Made by a program: the position numbers and the translations under genes. Positions 5,418 through 12,046 of a DNA stretch of 12,190 nt are shown here, one piece after another. The notes under the pieces are model-generated. The model worked only from the letters and a program-made list of their open reading frames with translations, searched no databases and was not told the origin of the DNA. This DNA comes from Acidimicrobiales bacterium (lineage in GTDB: Bacteria; Actinomycetota; Acidimicrobiia; Acidimicrobiales; Poriferisodalaceae), in NCBI GenBank assembly GCA_020439485.1, contig JAGQSP010000324.1, positions 1 through 12,190 of the forward strand. The letters run 5' to 3'. Every line of letters starts with the position of its first letter. Position 1 is the stretch's first letter.

Positions 5418-7622
5418 TCAGTCCCACAGGCTGTCGGCGTCCCTGCCGATGCGCTGGGCAAGAGCCGCGTCAGAAGCCGCGAACTCCTCACGCAGCCTCA
5501 ACCGCAGCGATTCGTCCATCGACGGATATCGGCGAGCGTTGTAGCGAGGAAACGAGATCGATCCCATCAAAGCGACCCCGAGGAAACGAAGTACCTCGTC
5601 GACGACCTGGGCCGGGTTGGCCTCGAGGTCGATCGTTCGGATCACCATCACGTTCGACTTGCCGAACAGTTCGTCGTAGCGCGAGATCTGTTCCATGTAG
5701 CGCCCGCGGGCGGCGTACGAGTAGTGCTGATGCGCGTAGCTGACATACAGCGGATCGGCCGCCATGAGGTCGACCTCTCCAGCCAGACGTCGGGCTTCGA
5801 GGTCCAGTGCCGAGGCGAAGTCTTCGGTCTCGAACCCGCGCTTGACCTCGTGATTGTGGTGCGACAGGGCCCGCTCGACGGGGTCGCGGACGAGCACGAG
5901 GATCTTCGCGTCGGGGGTCGCCGCATGGATGCGCTCGGGCACAAAGGGGTGGAACAGGTAATAGGGCGACGCCTCGACGGTGCGCATGTCGCAGCCGTTC
6001 AGCTGCCGCGAGAGCTTCAAACGCGCCTGAGTAGGGAAGTGCGACCGGTACCAGTCGAGGTCGCCTGTGTAGTTGGTGTCGTAGAAGTGCACACCCTTCT
6101 CGAGCATCGGGCCCACGACCGAGCGGTGTTGGGTGAGGTACCGGAACAGCGAGGTGGTGCCACAACGTTGTGCGCCGACGATGTAGGTGTTGGGCAGCAC
6201 GCGATAGCTCGAGGTCGCCCGTCCGTATCCCTTGGCGGCCTTCTTTATGGCGTCGCGGGCCGGGGTCGGAACGCCCGAACCTCCGAGCATTCGACGGGTA
6301 AACAGGCGAGGCTTGTCGGCGACCGGCGGGTCGTGGCGTTCGCTTCGCCGATCCTCGGTCTTCTCGCCGATACGCGGGATGTGGTGGCGCAATTCCACGA
6401 TCAGTTCCTTATAGGTGCGGACCAGCTCGGCGTCGTCTCGCAGAGAAGATTCCGCGAATCGTAGAGCCAGCTCGATGAGGTACAGAACAGTGATCAGGTC
6501 GTGCTCGTCACCATCAACACCCAGCCGCGCGAGTTCCGAGGGAACCGTCTGCTGGACGTTGTCGAGGCCACTGGCCACCGACTTGCCAGACGAGTGGAAC
6601 GAACGCTGGAAGTGATAGTGCACGAGGTCGAGACCGATTGGCACGTCGTCGGCGGCGCGCTCCCAATCCCACACACCGACGCGCCGGCCCATGCGGCGCA
6701 TGTTCCACGGCGACCAGTCGCCGTGGGACGAGCCGAAGGTGACAGGGCGATCTCCGTGCGAGCTGAGGCACCGTGTCAGTGCTTCGCCCAGCTCCGCGCC
6801 CGCGGGGCCAAGCGCTTCGACCCGTGCCAGTTGGCGCAGTGTCCAATCGGCTTCGGCCAGGGGCACCCGCGACTGCTCGGTCAGGCTGGCCACCTCGGCA
6901 AGAGCCTCGAGAACCATGCGCGGTGGCATGTCGATTGGGCCGTCGTCGACCAGGGGTGCCGTGATCAGGATCGACATCTCGCGCCACCGGCCGAAGTGAA
7001 GCAGCTTGGGCACGAGGAGGTTTCGGAAGAGTCTTCCATCGAACTTCTCGAGCTGCCCGGCTTCTGATTCGACCATGCGGCGGGTCGACTCATCCCAACC
7101 GATCTTGGCGTAGGCGACCAGCGAACCGCTGCGGTCCATCAGCTGAAGAACCGGCTTGCGGTTGGGGCGCAGCGGTCCCAGGTTGACGGCGAGACAGAGT
7201 TCGTGGTCGTCGATCGCAGACTCGAGATACTCGGTCAGTGTGCGGGGCTCGCGATAGCTCGACCGCTCGGCCGCCTCGTCCATCGGGGCGCTGAACACTA
7301 TGTCGGGGCCCAAAGCGAGGTGATCGATGCCCAGATGGGCGGCACTGGCACCCAGGTATCTGGCGATCGAGCCCAAGCTGTGACCACCCGATCTGGTGGC
7401 GGCCCGCCTCAGCACCGCTCCGCGAACGACCCGCGATGCCCCGCTGATCAGCATCCGTGGCTGGTTGACCGACGGGTAGACCGTGAAGCGGTCCAGCTCG
7501 ACGTGGTCGTCCGGGCACTTGCCGCGGGTGGTCACCACGTTGGCGTCATGGCCTCTGAGGATGTCGATAATCCACTCGAGGCTGGGGTTAACGATCGGCT
7601 GTTCGACCACGGTAGACGTCAA
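5418..7622 (-). CDS. Fusion protein: APH/choline-kinase-like kinase plus PAPS-dependent sulfotransferase
   Basis: One uninterrupted 734-residue frame. Residues 1-160 match no domain I know. Residues about 165-415 are a phosphotransferase of the aminoglycoside/choline kinase fold: Lys173 in YAKIGWD (ATP), Glu187 on the next helix, the Brenner motif HGDWSPWN with Asp302 and Asn307, and WDWER with metal-binding Asp319. A charged linker (about 418-445) leads to a sulfotransferase (about 475-734): 5'-phosphosulfate loop IVGAQRCGTTSLFR (481-494), the VHFYD and LDWYRSHFP segments, 3'-phosphate site ILVLVRDPVERALSHHNHE (574-592), and RGRYMEQISRY (639-649). No internal ribosome site was seen before Met445, where a separate sulfotransferase could begin. 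TTG 7622 is chosen because AAGGA (7635-7631) precedes it by 8 bases, and it lies 3 bases after the polymerase stop. Substrates are unknown; the context points to polysaccharide modification. Confidence 0.9.
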   Translation of the reverse strand: MTSTVVEQPIVNPSLEWIIDILRGHDANVVTTRGKCPDDHVELDRFTVYPSVNQPRMLISGASRVVRGAVLRRAATRSGGHSLGSIARYLGASAAHLGIDHLALGPDIVFSAPMDEAAERSSYREPRTLTEYLESAIDDHELCLAVNLGPLRPNRKPVLQLMDRSGSLVAYAKIGWDESTRRMVESEAGQLEKFDGRLFRNLLVPKLLHFGRWREMSILITAPLVDDGPIDMPPRMVLEALAEVASLTEQSRVPLAEADWTLRQLARVEALGPAGAELGEALTRCLSSHGDRPVTFGSSHGDWSPWNMRRMGRRVGVWDWERAADDVPIGLDLVHYHFQRSFHSSGKSVASGLDNVQQTVPSELARLGVDGDEHDLITVLYLIELALRFAESSLRDDAELVRTYKELIVELRHHIPRIGEKTEDRRSERHDPPVADKPRLFTRRMLGGSGVPTPARDAIKKAAKGYGRATSSYRVLPNTYIVGAQRCGTTSLFRYLTQHRSVVGPMLEKGVHFYDTNYTGDLDWYRSHFPTQARLKLSRQLNGCDMRTVEASPYYLFHPFVPERIHAATPDAKILVLVRDPVERALSHHNHEVKRGFETEDFASALDLEARRLAGEVDLMAADPLYVSYAHQHYSYAARGRYMEQISRYDELFGKSNVMVIRTIDLEANPAQVVDEVLRFLGVALMGSISFPRYNARRYPSMDESLRLRLREEFAASDAALAQRIGRDADSLWD

Positions 7623-7625
7623 TGT

Positions 7626-8927
7626 TCAGGTCCTTGCGAGCTGCTGGGTTCCAGTCGGAACAAGCTGCGTCGCAGTTGAGGATCTGGCGGGTGGGGCTTG
7701 CCCGTCTTCGTCCGGCACACCTCTCAGAGCTATGGCTCCGGCGATGAAGACGAGGAAGATCGGCTGGTTGATCAGCTCGTAGTACCACATCAACATGGGC
7801 ACCAAAGCCGTGGTGACGTGTATCCACACCCCTACGCGGTCTTGATTCTTGAGGGTTCGCCACGCCAGGCCTATCGAGAACATCACATAGATGACGGCGC
7901 CCGGGATGCCGTGACTGTAGAGAACAGTCCAGAATTGGCCGTGTGTTCCCACCGCCGGCAGGCCGGGCCGCTCCTCGTTGACCCTGGGTGCCCCGTAGCC
8001 GACCAGCGGCGAATCCTGTACCTGGTCGATGACCTGGCTGTAAAGCGTCAGCCTGCCGTCGTCAGAGTGGCCGTTGGCAATACGTTCCGAGATCAGGGTG
8101 CCAAGCGGCGAGGCGACCAGTGCCAGACCGATGACCGCACCAGCCACCAGCATTCCAACCAGGTACCGCATGTCGCCCTTGGAGGCCAGTACGAACACCC
8201 CGTAGGTGACGCCTACGAGCAGGCCGATCCAAAGGCCCCGGTTGACCGATACGACGATGGGCACAAGCGCCAAGAACCCGATCAGCACTATCCAGGTGCG
8301 CCACTTGCGGTCGAGGCCGGCGAAGGCAGCCATCATCAGCGGAGCCAATAGGGCCAGCGCCGAGCCCCATTCGTTGGTGAAGGTGAAGGGTGCTGTTGGG
8401 CGATACAGGGGGAACCCCAGGAAACTCTGGTTCTGGGCGAGCGTCGGGTGGACGAGGCTCACCGCATAGTCGTTCTGTCTTATTGCGGCGGGCAGGAGGC
8501 TCTCGGTTACCGAGGTGAACTCGAAGTCCCCGAAGGTCACCGCCAGATAACCGCCCAAGACAGCGAAGCCCGTGTAGATGACAGCCAGCTTCAATATCCG
8601 CTCGCGGGGGAGTTCCTTGTGCGAGAGATTGAACACGTACAAGAACACGATCGCAGTGGCGATGTACAACACCAGCCGGTAGCCGACGCTGATGAAGCGA
8701 AGGCCGTCTGCTTGGGTCATCGAGACGAACACCCACGCAATGAACAGCATGTAGGTGCCAAAGCCCTTGGGGGCCCGAACCGGTGTCTTTCGCAGCAGGA
8801 TCGCGGCCATGGGGATCGCCGCGATCTGCCAGATGAGGCCGCCGAGACCAAGCGCCCACCACAACGGCATGCCCACGATGACCGCCGTCAGCGGCCACGA
8901 TCTCGAGCGGGTCGGGCGGCCCGCCAT
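7626..8927 (-). CDS. O-antigen ligase/Wzy polymerase-like membrane protein
   Basis: The 433-residue protein has about 10-12 hydrophobic segments. Three features fit the Wzy_C/O-antigen ligase family: SVNRGLWIG with Arg230, the counterpart of the usual SRGxWLG; RLTLYSQVIDQVQDSPLVGYG at about 292-312, before a long external loop; and GTHGQFWTVLYSHGIPGAV at about 327-345, with a conserved His. It would polymerise flipped repeat units, or ligate glycan to an acceptor, on the outer face of the membrane; in a cluster with a flippase, polymerase is more likely. The start is ATG 8927, 2 bases after the upstream GT2 stop. The frame is open further to 9059, but those 44 residues are antisense-like, arginine-rich and overlap the GT2 gene. 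Confidence 0.87.
   Translation of the reverse strand: MAGRPTRSRSWPLTAVIVGMPLWWALGLGGLIWQIAAIPMAAILLRKTPVRAPKGFGTYMLFIAWVFVSMTQADGLRFISVGYRLVLYIATAIVFLYVFNLSHKELPRERILKLAVIYTGFAVLGGYLAVTFGDFEFTSVTESLLPAAIRQNDYAVSLVHPTLAQNQSFLGFPLYRPTAPFTFTNEWGSALALLAPLMMAAFAGLDRKWRTWIVLIGFLALVPIVVSVNRGLWIGLLVGVTYGVFVLASKGDMRYLVGMLVAGAVIGLALVASPLGTLISERIANGHSDDGRLTLYSQVIDQVQDSPLVGYGAPRVNEERPGLPAVGTHGQFWTVLYSHGIPGAVIYVMFSIGLAWRTLKNQDRVGVWIHVTTALVPMLMWYYELINQPIFLVFIAGAIALRGVPDEDGQAPPARSSTATQLVPTGTQQLART
7631..7635 (-). promoter_or_regulatory. Ribosome binding site for the fusion gene's TTG start
   Basis: AAGGA lies 8 bases before TTG 7622, inside the final codons of the upstream polymerase gene. It supports the unusual TTG start over a later GTG at 7610, and suggests translational coupling. 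Confidence 0.5.
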
Positions 8928-8929
8928 CG

Positions 8930-9856
8930 TCAGATGCCCCGGCCGAAGCGCTGAATCTTGGCCACGACCGTGTCGGCGGATACCAGGCCGGTGCTGACCA
9001 GAAGGGCAAGGTAGGCGCGGCGCTCTCGCCACGACGAGCGCAAGGTCCGCCTGGACCATCGGCGGGCCTCCGAGCGGTTGCCGATGGCTGCGTGGGCGAA
9101 CGCGATCTGGCCTTCGATGCGGGCCTTACCGACGCCATCACGATCGAACTCGGGGTAGCACCCCAGCAGATATGTGAGTGCGTCTATTCGCGTCTGCCAG
9201 TTCTCGACGAAAAAGCTCGCGGTGTGCCAAAGCACGTTGACGATGGCGTCTGGCACCACCGCTATGTCGGTGACCCTGGCGATCCTCAACAGGTATTCGT
9301 AGTCCTCGGCGTAGCTCCCCGGCAGGGCCTCGTCGACCATGCCGACCTCATCGACGAGCGAACGCTCGAACACAAAGGACGACGGGTGCGCCTCGACGAT
9401 GCGCGACCTGAGAAGGTCATCGAAAGTGATGCGGCCCATGTCAGGAACCCGCCGTGTGGTCGTGTCCTCGAAGTGCACGTCGATGGCGCCGACGGCCATG
9501 CGCATGTCCGAACTCTCGAGCACGGCAAGCTGAAGGGCGAGCTTGTCGCAGGACCATGTGTCATCGTCGTCGCAAAAGGCGATGTAGGTGCCTGAGGCCA
9601 GTTCGAGCCCGGTGTTGCGTCCACCGGCGAGGCCGGGCTTGCGTTGGTTGGACACCGTGCGCACAGGACGGCGCGCGTCGTTGCTGTCGAGCGAGCCGTC
9701 GACCTCGGTCCGGTCGAACACAACGATGGCTTCGACGACTCCCTCGTAGCTCTGTGCGGCTATGGCGGCGAGGGTCTTGCGGAGCAACTCCGGCCGATCG
9801 CGCGTGGGCACGATCACGGTCACATCGACCTGACCGTCACGGCTTTCGTTCGTCAT
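8930..9856 (-). CDS. Family 2 glycosyltransferase
   Basis: The 308-residue protein is a GT-A glycosyltransferase. The nucleotide-sugar fold starts with VTVIVPTRDRPELL (12-25); NQRKPGLAGGRNTGLELASG (70-89) is the standard segment before the metal site; FCDDDDTW (94-101) carries the DXD motif that binds the metal and the nucleotide-sugar phosphates; and AEDYEYLLR (183-191) holds the ED pair expected near the catalytic base. No membrane segment is evident, so it probably works on the cytoplasmic membrane surface, adding a sugar to the lipid-linked intermediate. Donor and acceptor sugars cannot be read from the sequence. ATG 9856 overlaps the stop of the upstream sulfotransferase gene in ATGA. 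AGGAG (9862-9866) precedes the start by 5 bases, inside that gene. Confidence 0.93.
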   Translation of the reverse strand: MTNESRDGQVDVTVIVPTRDRPELLRKTLAAIAAQSYEGVVEAIVVFDRTEVDGSLDSNDARRPVRTVSNQRKPGLAGGRNTGLELASGTYIAFCDDDDTWSCDKLALQLAVLESSDMRMAVGAIDVHFEDTTTRRVPDMGRITFDDLLRSRIVEAHPSSFVFERSLVDEVGMVDEALPGSYAEDYEYLLRIARVTDIAVVPDAIVNVLWHTASFFVENWQTRIDALTYLLGCYPEFDRDGVGKARIEGQIAFAHAAIGNRSEARRWSRRTLRSSWRERRAYLALLVSTGLVSADTVVAKIQRFGRGI

Positions 9857-10842
9857 CTCTGCTCCTGTCTGCGGTAGCCATAGGCAGTGCTGAGGGGCCA
9901 GGTGAGGGCTCCGACAATCCGCTTGTCACGTGGTTCCATCTCATCGACCCAGGCGCGGTCCAGGCGCAGATCGACGCGCCCGTGCTTGAACCGACTGGGG
10001 TTGCCGGCCACGGTGTGAGTGGGGCCCAGCTCCACCCAGCCGTCGCCGATGTGGTCGAGTTCGAGAGGCGTGAGCCCCGCGAACTCCATCAGCGAAGCGA
10101 CCTGGCCGCGCGGGTCGCTCATGACGTCTTCATACCGCACCAACTGGCGTGGGGTGTGCACTGTGCGCAAGCCGTGCAGCATCAGGTTGTAGCTGAGCCA
10201 CTTGGAGCTGGTGCGAGCCGGTGAGTAGCGCGGCATCTCGTCGTGGCCGGCTGTGACCTCGGGCCTGGCGACCGTCTTCGCCCAGCTGTACGCAACACCC
10301 TGGCTCTCTCTCACCAGGTGGGCAACCCTCACGTCGATGCCTCCTATCTGCGACAGCAGGTAGGCGTAGGAAACGTGTTTGGTCGAGTCGACTATCACCT
10401 CTGCGCCGCTCACCTCGCGGATGGCGCGATAGATGTCAAGCAGGATCGAGGTGTAGCGGGCCTGAGCACGGGCCCGAGACGGATGCAGCTGCGGAACCAC
10501 CATCAAGGGCACAAAGCGGTTGCGGTCGACTCGCCTCTGGAGGTCGATGACCTCGTCGAGGTCCAGGTGATCCCAGCCTCCGAAGGCCACCTCGCCGACA
10601 CGCGTCCAGAACTCGCAGTCGCGGAGTGGTTTGGCGCAACCACACAACTCGTTGTCGGCAAGACCCCTGTGCCAAAGGTGGACCAACTCGCCTATGGAGA
10701 CGGCGTTGGAGTGTTGACCGAGCACGTTGGCGACGATCGTCGACCCCGATCGACCAAGACCGGCTAGGAACAGGACCTTTACATCGTTCGCGTCTTCGCC
10801 GGCAGACGGGGTCGTTTGGGCCGCGCTGGTAGCGGGCTGCAT
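9853..10842 (-). CDS. PAPS-dependent sulfotransferase family protein
   Basis: The 329-residue protein has a 5'-phosphosulfate loop VLFLAGLGRSGSTIVANVL (23-41), a Cys-containing CGCAKPLRDCEFW (67-79) often seen in this bacterial group, VDSTKHVSY (151-159), the 3'-phosphate motif RVAHLVRESQGVAYSW (172-187), LVRYEDV (234-240) and a C-terminal HTVAGNPSRF (276-285). It resembles the Sulfotransfer_3 type and differs clearly from the sulfotransferase half of the fusion protein in the same operon. It would move sulfate from PAPS to a hydroxyl or amine of a glycan or lipid in the cytoplasm; no enzymes making PAPS are in the window. ATG 10842 is preceded by GGTGA at 5 bases. GTG 10851 would overlap the previous stop as GTGA and is a real alternative adding three residues. 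The frame is open to 11298, but that part is a shadow of the upstream gene. Confidence 0.88.
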   Translation of the reverse strand: MQPATSAAQTTPSAGEDANDVKVLFLAGLGRSGSTIVANVLGQHSNAVSIGELVHLWHRGLADNELCGCAKPLRDCEFWTRVGEVAFGGWDHLDLDEVIDLQRRVDRNRFVPLMVVPQLHPSRARAQARYTSILLDIYRAIREVSGAEVIVDSTKHVSYAYLLSQIGGIDVRVAHLVRESQGVAYSWAKTVARPEVTAGHDEMPRYSPARTSSKWLSYNLMLHGLRTVHTPRQLVRYEDVMSDPRGQVASLMEFAGLTPLELDHIGDGWVELGPTHTVAGNPSRFKHGRVDLRLDRAWVDEMEPRDKRIVGALTWPLSTAYGYRRQEQR

Positions 10843-10847
10843 CGAGG

Positions 10848-11429
10848 TCACCGCCTTCGCCCGGCGACCAGGCGTTCGACGATCTGACCAACCCGCCTCA
10901 CCGTCATGTCGACGTGGCGCTGGTCTTGAGGGGGCAGTGTCTGAGGGTTGGCGATCATGTCGTCGAGAAGGGCGCGGAAGTCTTCCTCGGTGCGGGCGAT
11001 GAGGATCTGGCCGGCGGCGGCCATGCGCTCGCAGAACAGCTGTTGGTGATTGTCGACGTGTTCGCCCAGTGCTGGGTCGCGCGGAACCACGATGGGCAGC
11101 TTCCCGGCGCGGCGGCACTCGACTATCGAGCCCGGTCCGCCGTGGGTGATGACGACGTCGGCGGCCTGCAGTTCGCGCACGAGGTCGTGGAACGCAAAGT
11201 ATTCGACCGAAGGAGCACATCCGGGCTTCGAGTATCCGCGCTGGACGAACGCCTGGATCTGCTGGGGCCGTTCGATGGCAAGCCACGAATCGAACCATTC
11301 GACCGCCCGGTCGAACGGGTGCACGTCGGTTCCCAGCGACATCAGTACGTGCCGGGTGATGACCTTGGGCTTGCTCGAAGCAGCGGTGTGCTTGACCTGC
11401 ACCTGGGTTTGGGCCGGACGCGGTGTCAT
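10848..11429 (-). CDS. Alg13/PssE-like catalytic subunit of a split glycosyltransferase
   Basis: The 193-residue protein corresponds to the C-terminal half of a GT-B (GT28-type) glycosyltransferase. After a 25-residue Gln/Thr/Lys-rich lead comes VLMSLGTDVHPFDR (28-41), where the family has its GT(D/T)xxPFDRL start. The nucleotide-sugar site VITHGGPGSIVECRRAGKLP (93-112) follows, then PRDPALGEHVDNHQ (116-129) and a helical C terminus. Proteins of this kind (Alg13, PssE, Cps14G) are known to pair with an Alg14/PssD-like membrane partner, and the gene just upstream encodes exactly that. The pair would transfer the second sugar onto a lipid-linked first sugar. ATG 11429 shares one base with the partner's stop (TGATG), and GGGAGGG (11443-11437) lies 7 bases upstream. 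The frame is open to 11735, but that extension is antisense-like. Confidence 0.88.
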   Translation of the reverse strand: MTPRPAQTQVQVKHTAASSKPKVITRHVLMSLGTDVHPFDRAVEWFDSWLAIERPQQIQAFVQRGYSKPGCAPSVEYFAFHDLVRELQAADVVITHGGPGSIVECRRAGKLPIVVPRDPALGEHVDNHQQLFCERMAAAGQILIARTEEDFRALLDDMIANPQTLPPQDQRHVDMTVRRVGQIVERLVAGRRR

Positions 11430-11878
11430 CACAGAACCCTCCCTACGACGATGCCTCGTGGGTAGAGCCCTCGCTGCTCTTCCCACTGCAGCAGGAACCG
11501 GTCGCTGAGCGGATAACACATGCGCCCGGCCATGGTCCGCGAATCGAGCCTGTCGTAGACCTCTAGGTACACGGTGTTGACCTTGCGCAGCTTCGCCGCG
11601 AGGAAGAAGGGTGGAGCTACTCCGGCCCCGGTGGAGACAACTACATCTGGCTTGAAGGTCGAGATCACACGATGGGCCAGAATGAAGTTCTTGGCCATGT
11701 TCGGTATGTTTCGTGTGGTCGGGTGGTTGGACCACACCACACGTTCACCCTCGAGCAGCGACTCGGCGTCGGGTTTTTCGGCTGTTACCCAAACGCGGTC
11801 GTGCTCTTCCCACCACGACCGGAGAGCCAGCAGCTGGTGAAGATGACCTCCATTTGAGGAAACCAACAGCAGTTTCAT
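11429..11878 (-). CDS. Alg14/PssD-like membrane subunit of a split glycosyltransferase
   Basis: The 149-residue protein matches the N-terminal half of a GT-B glycosyltransferase. It opens with KLLLVSSNGGHLHQLLAL (2-19), the family's SxGGHxxQLL signature. Then come VWVTAEKPDAESLL, TRNIPNMAKNFILAHRVI and the FKPDVVVSTGAGVAPPFFLAAKL segment, which in the Alg14 group helps place the complex at the membrane. YLEVYDRLDSRTMAGRM follows, near the acceptor side. It should recruit and complete the Alg13-like enzyme encoded immediately downstream. It starts at ATG 11878, with a weak GAGGT 10 bases upstream that is part of an inverted repeat in the leader. It is the first complete gene of the operon in the window; the gene before it ends 168 bases upstream. 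Confidence 0.9.
   Translation of the reverse strand: MKLLLVSSNGGHLHQLLALRSWWEEHDRVWVTAEKPDAESLLEGERVVWSNHPTTRNIPNMAKNFILAHRVISTFKPDVVVSTGAGVAPPFFLAAKLRKVNTVYLEVYDRLDSRTMAGRMCYPLSDRFLLQWEEQRGLYPRGIVVGRVL
11437..11443 (-). promoter_or_regulatory. Strong ribosome binding site of the Alg13-like gene
   Basis: GGGAGGG lies 7 bases before ATG 11429 and within the last codons of the Alg14-like gene. It fixes the start and argues against the long upstream open frame or a later Met at residue 30. Confidence 0.6.
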
Positions 11879-12046
11879 GTCACGAACGACCTCGTCGGGT
11901 TAGGCGATTGCCTCCCATCGGCTCACTTGGGCTCCGATGTGAGGTCGTGGCAGCGACAGATGACTGCTCGCCCGCCCCATCTGTGCATCGAGCGTAGCCA
12001 TCGCCGAGGTGTCAGCGATACGCGCGGTCGCAGGCCTGTTGGTTCG
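11879..12046 (-). other. Intergenic leader of the glycosyltransferase pair
   Basis: These 168 bases separate the C-terminal kinase fragment from the Alg14-like gene, the largest gap inside the minus-strand cluster. They hold the nested inverted repeats and a short in-frame open stretch after the kinase stop. I see no convincing -10/-35 promoter, though a start site for the downstream operon would fit here. Confidence 0.4.
11886..11948 (-). promoter_or_regulatory. Nested inverted repeats in the leader of the Alg14-like gene
   Basis: ACGACCTC (11886-11893) and GAGGTCGT (11941-11948) can pair over 8 bp. Inside them, CATCGG (11916-11921) and CCGATG (11934-11939) can pair over 6 bp with a 12-base loop. 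On the minus-strand transcript the outer stem would cover GAGGT, the only ribosome-site-like sequence before ATG 11878. This may control translation of the operon's glycosyltransferase pair. The fold has not been computed. Confidence 0.3.

Noticed and set aside
4767..6464. 565-codon open frame on the plus strand
   Set aside because: It is antisense to the well-supported flippase and fusion genes, shows no family motif, and its composition is typical of a mirror frame in high-GC DNA.
8062..9141. 359-codon open frame on the minus strand
   Set aside because: It is out of frame with the polymerase and GT2 genes that cover the same DNA and carry recognisable motifs.
10843..11298. N-terminal extension of the sulfotransferase frame
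   Set aside because: The added residues are Arg/Pro/His-rich, overlap the Alg13-like gene, and have no sulfotransferase character; ATG 10842 or GTG 10851 fits the gene junction.
11430..11735. N-terminal extension of the Alg13-like frame
   Set aside because: It overlaps the Alg14-like gene, and the strong ribosome site at 11437-11443 points to ATG 11429.
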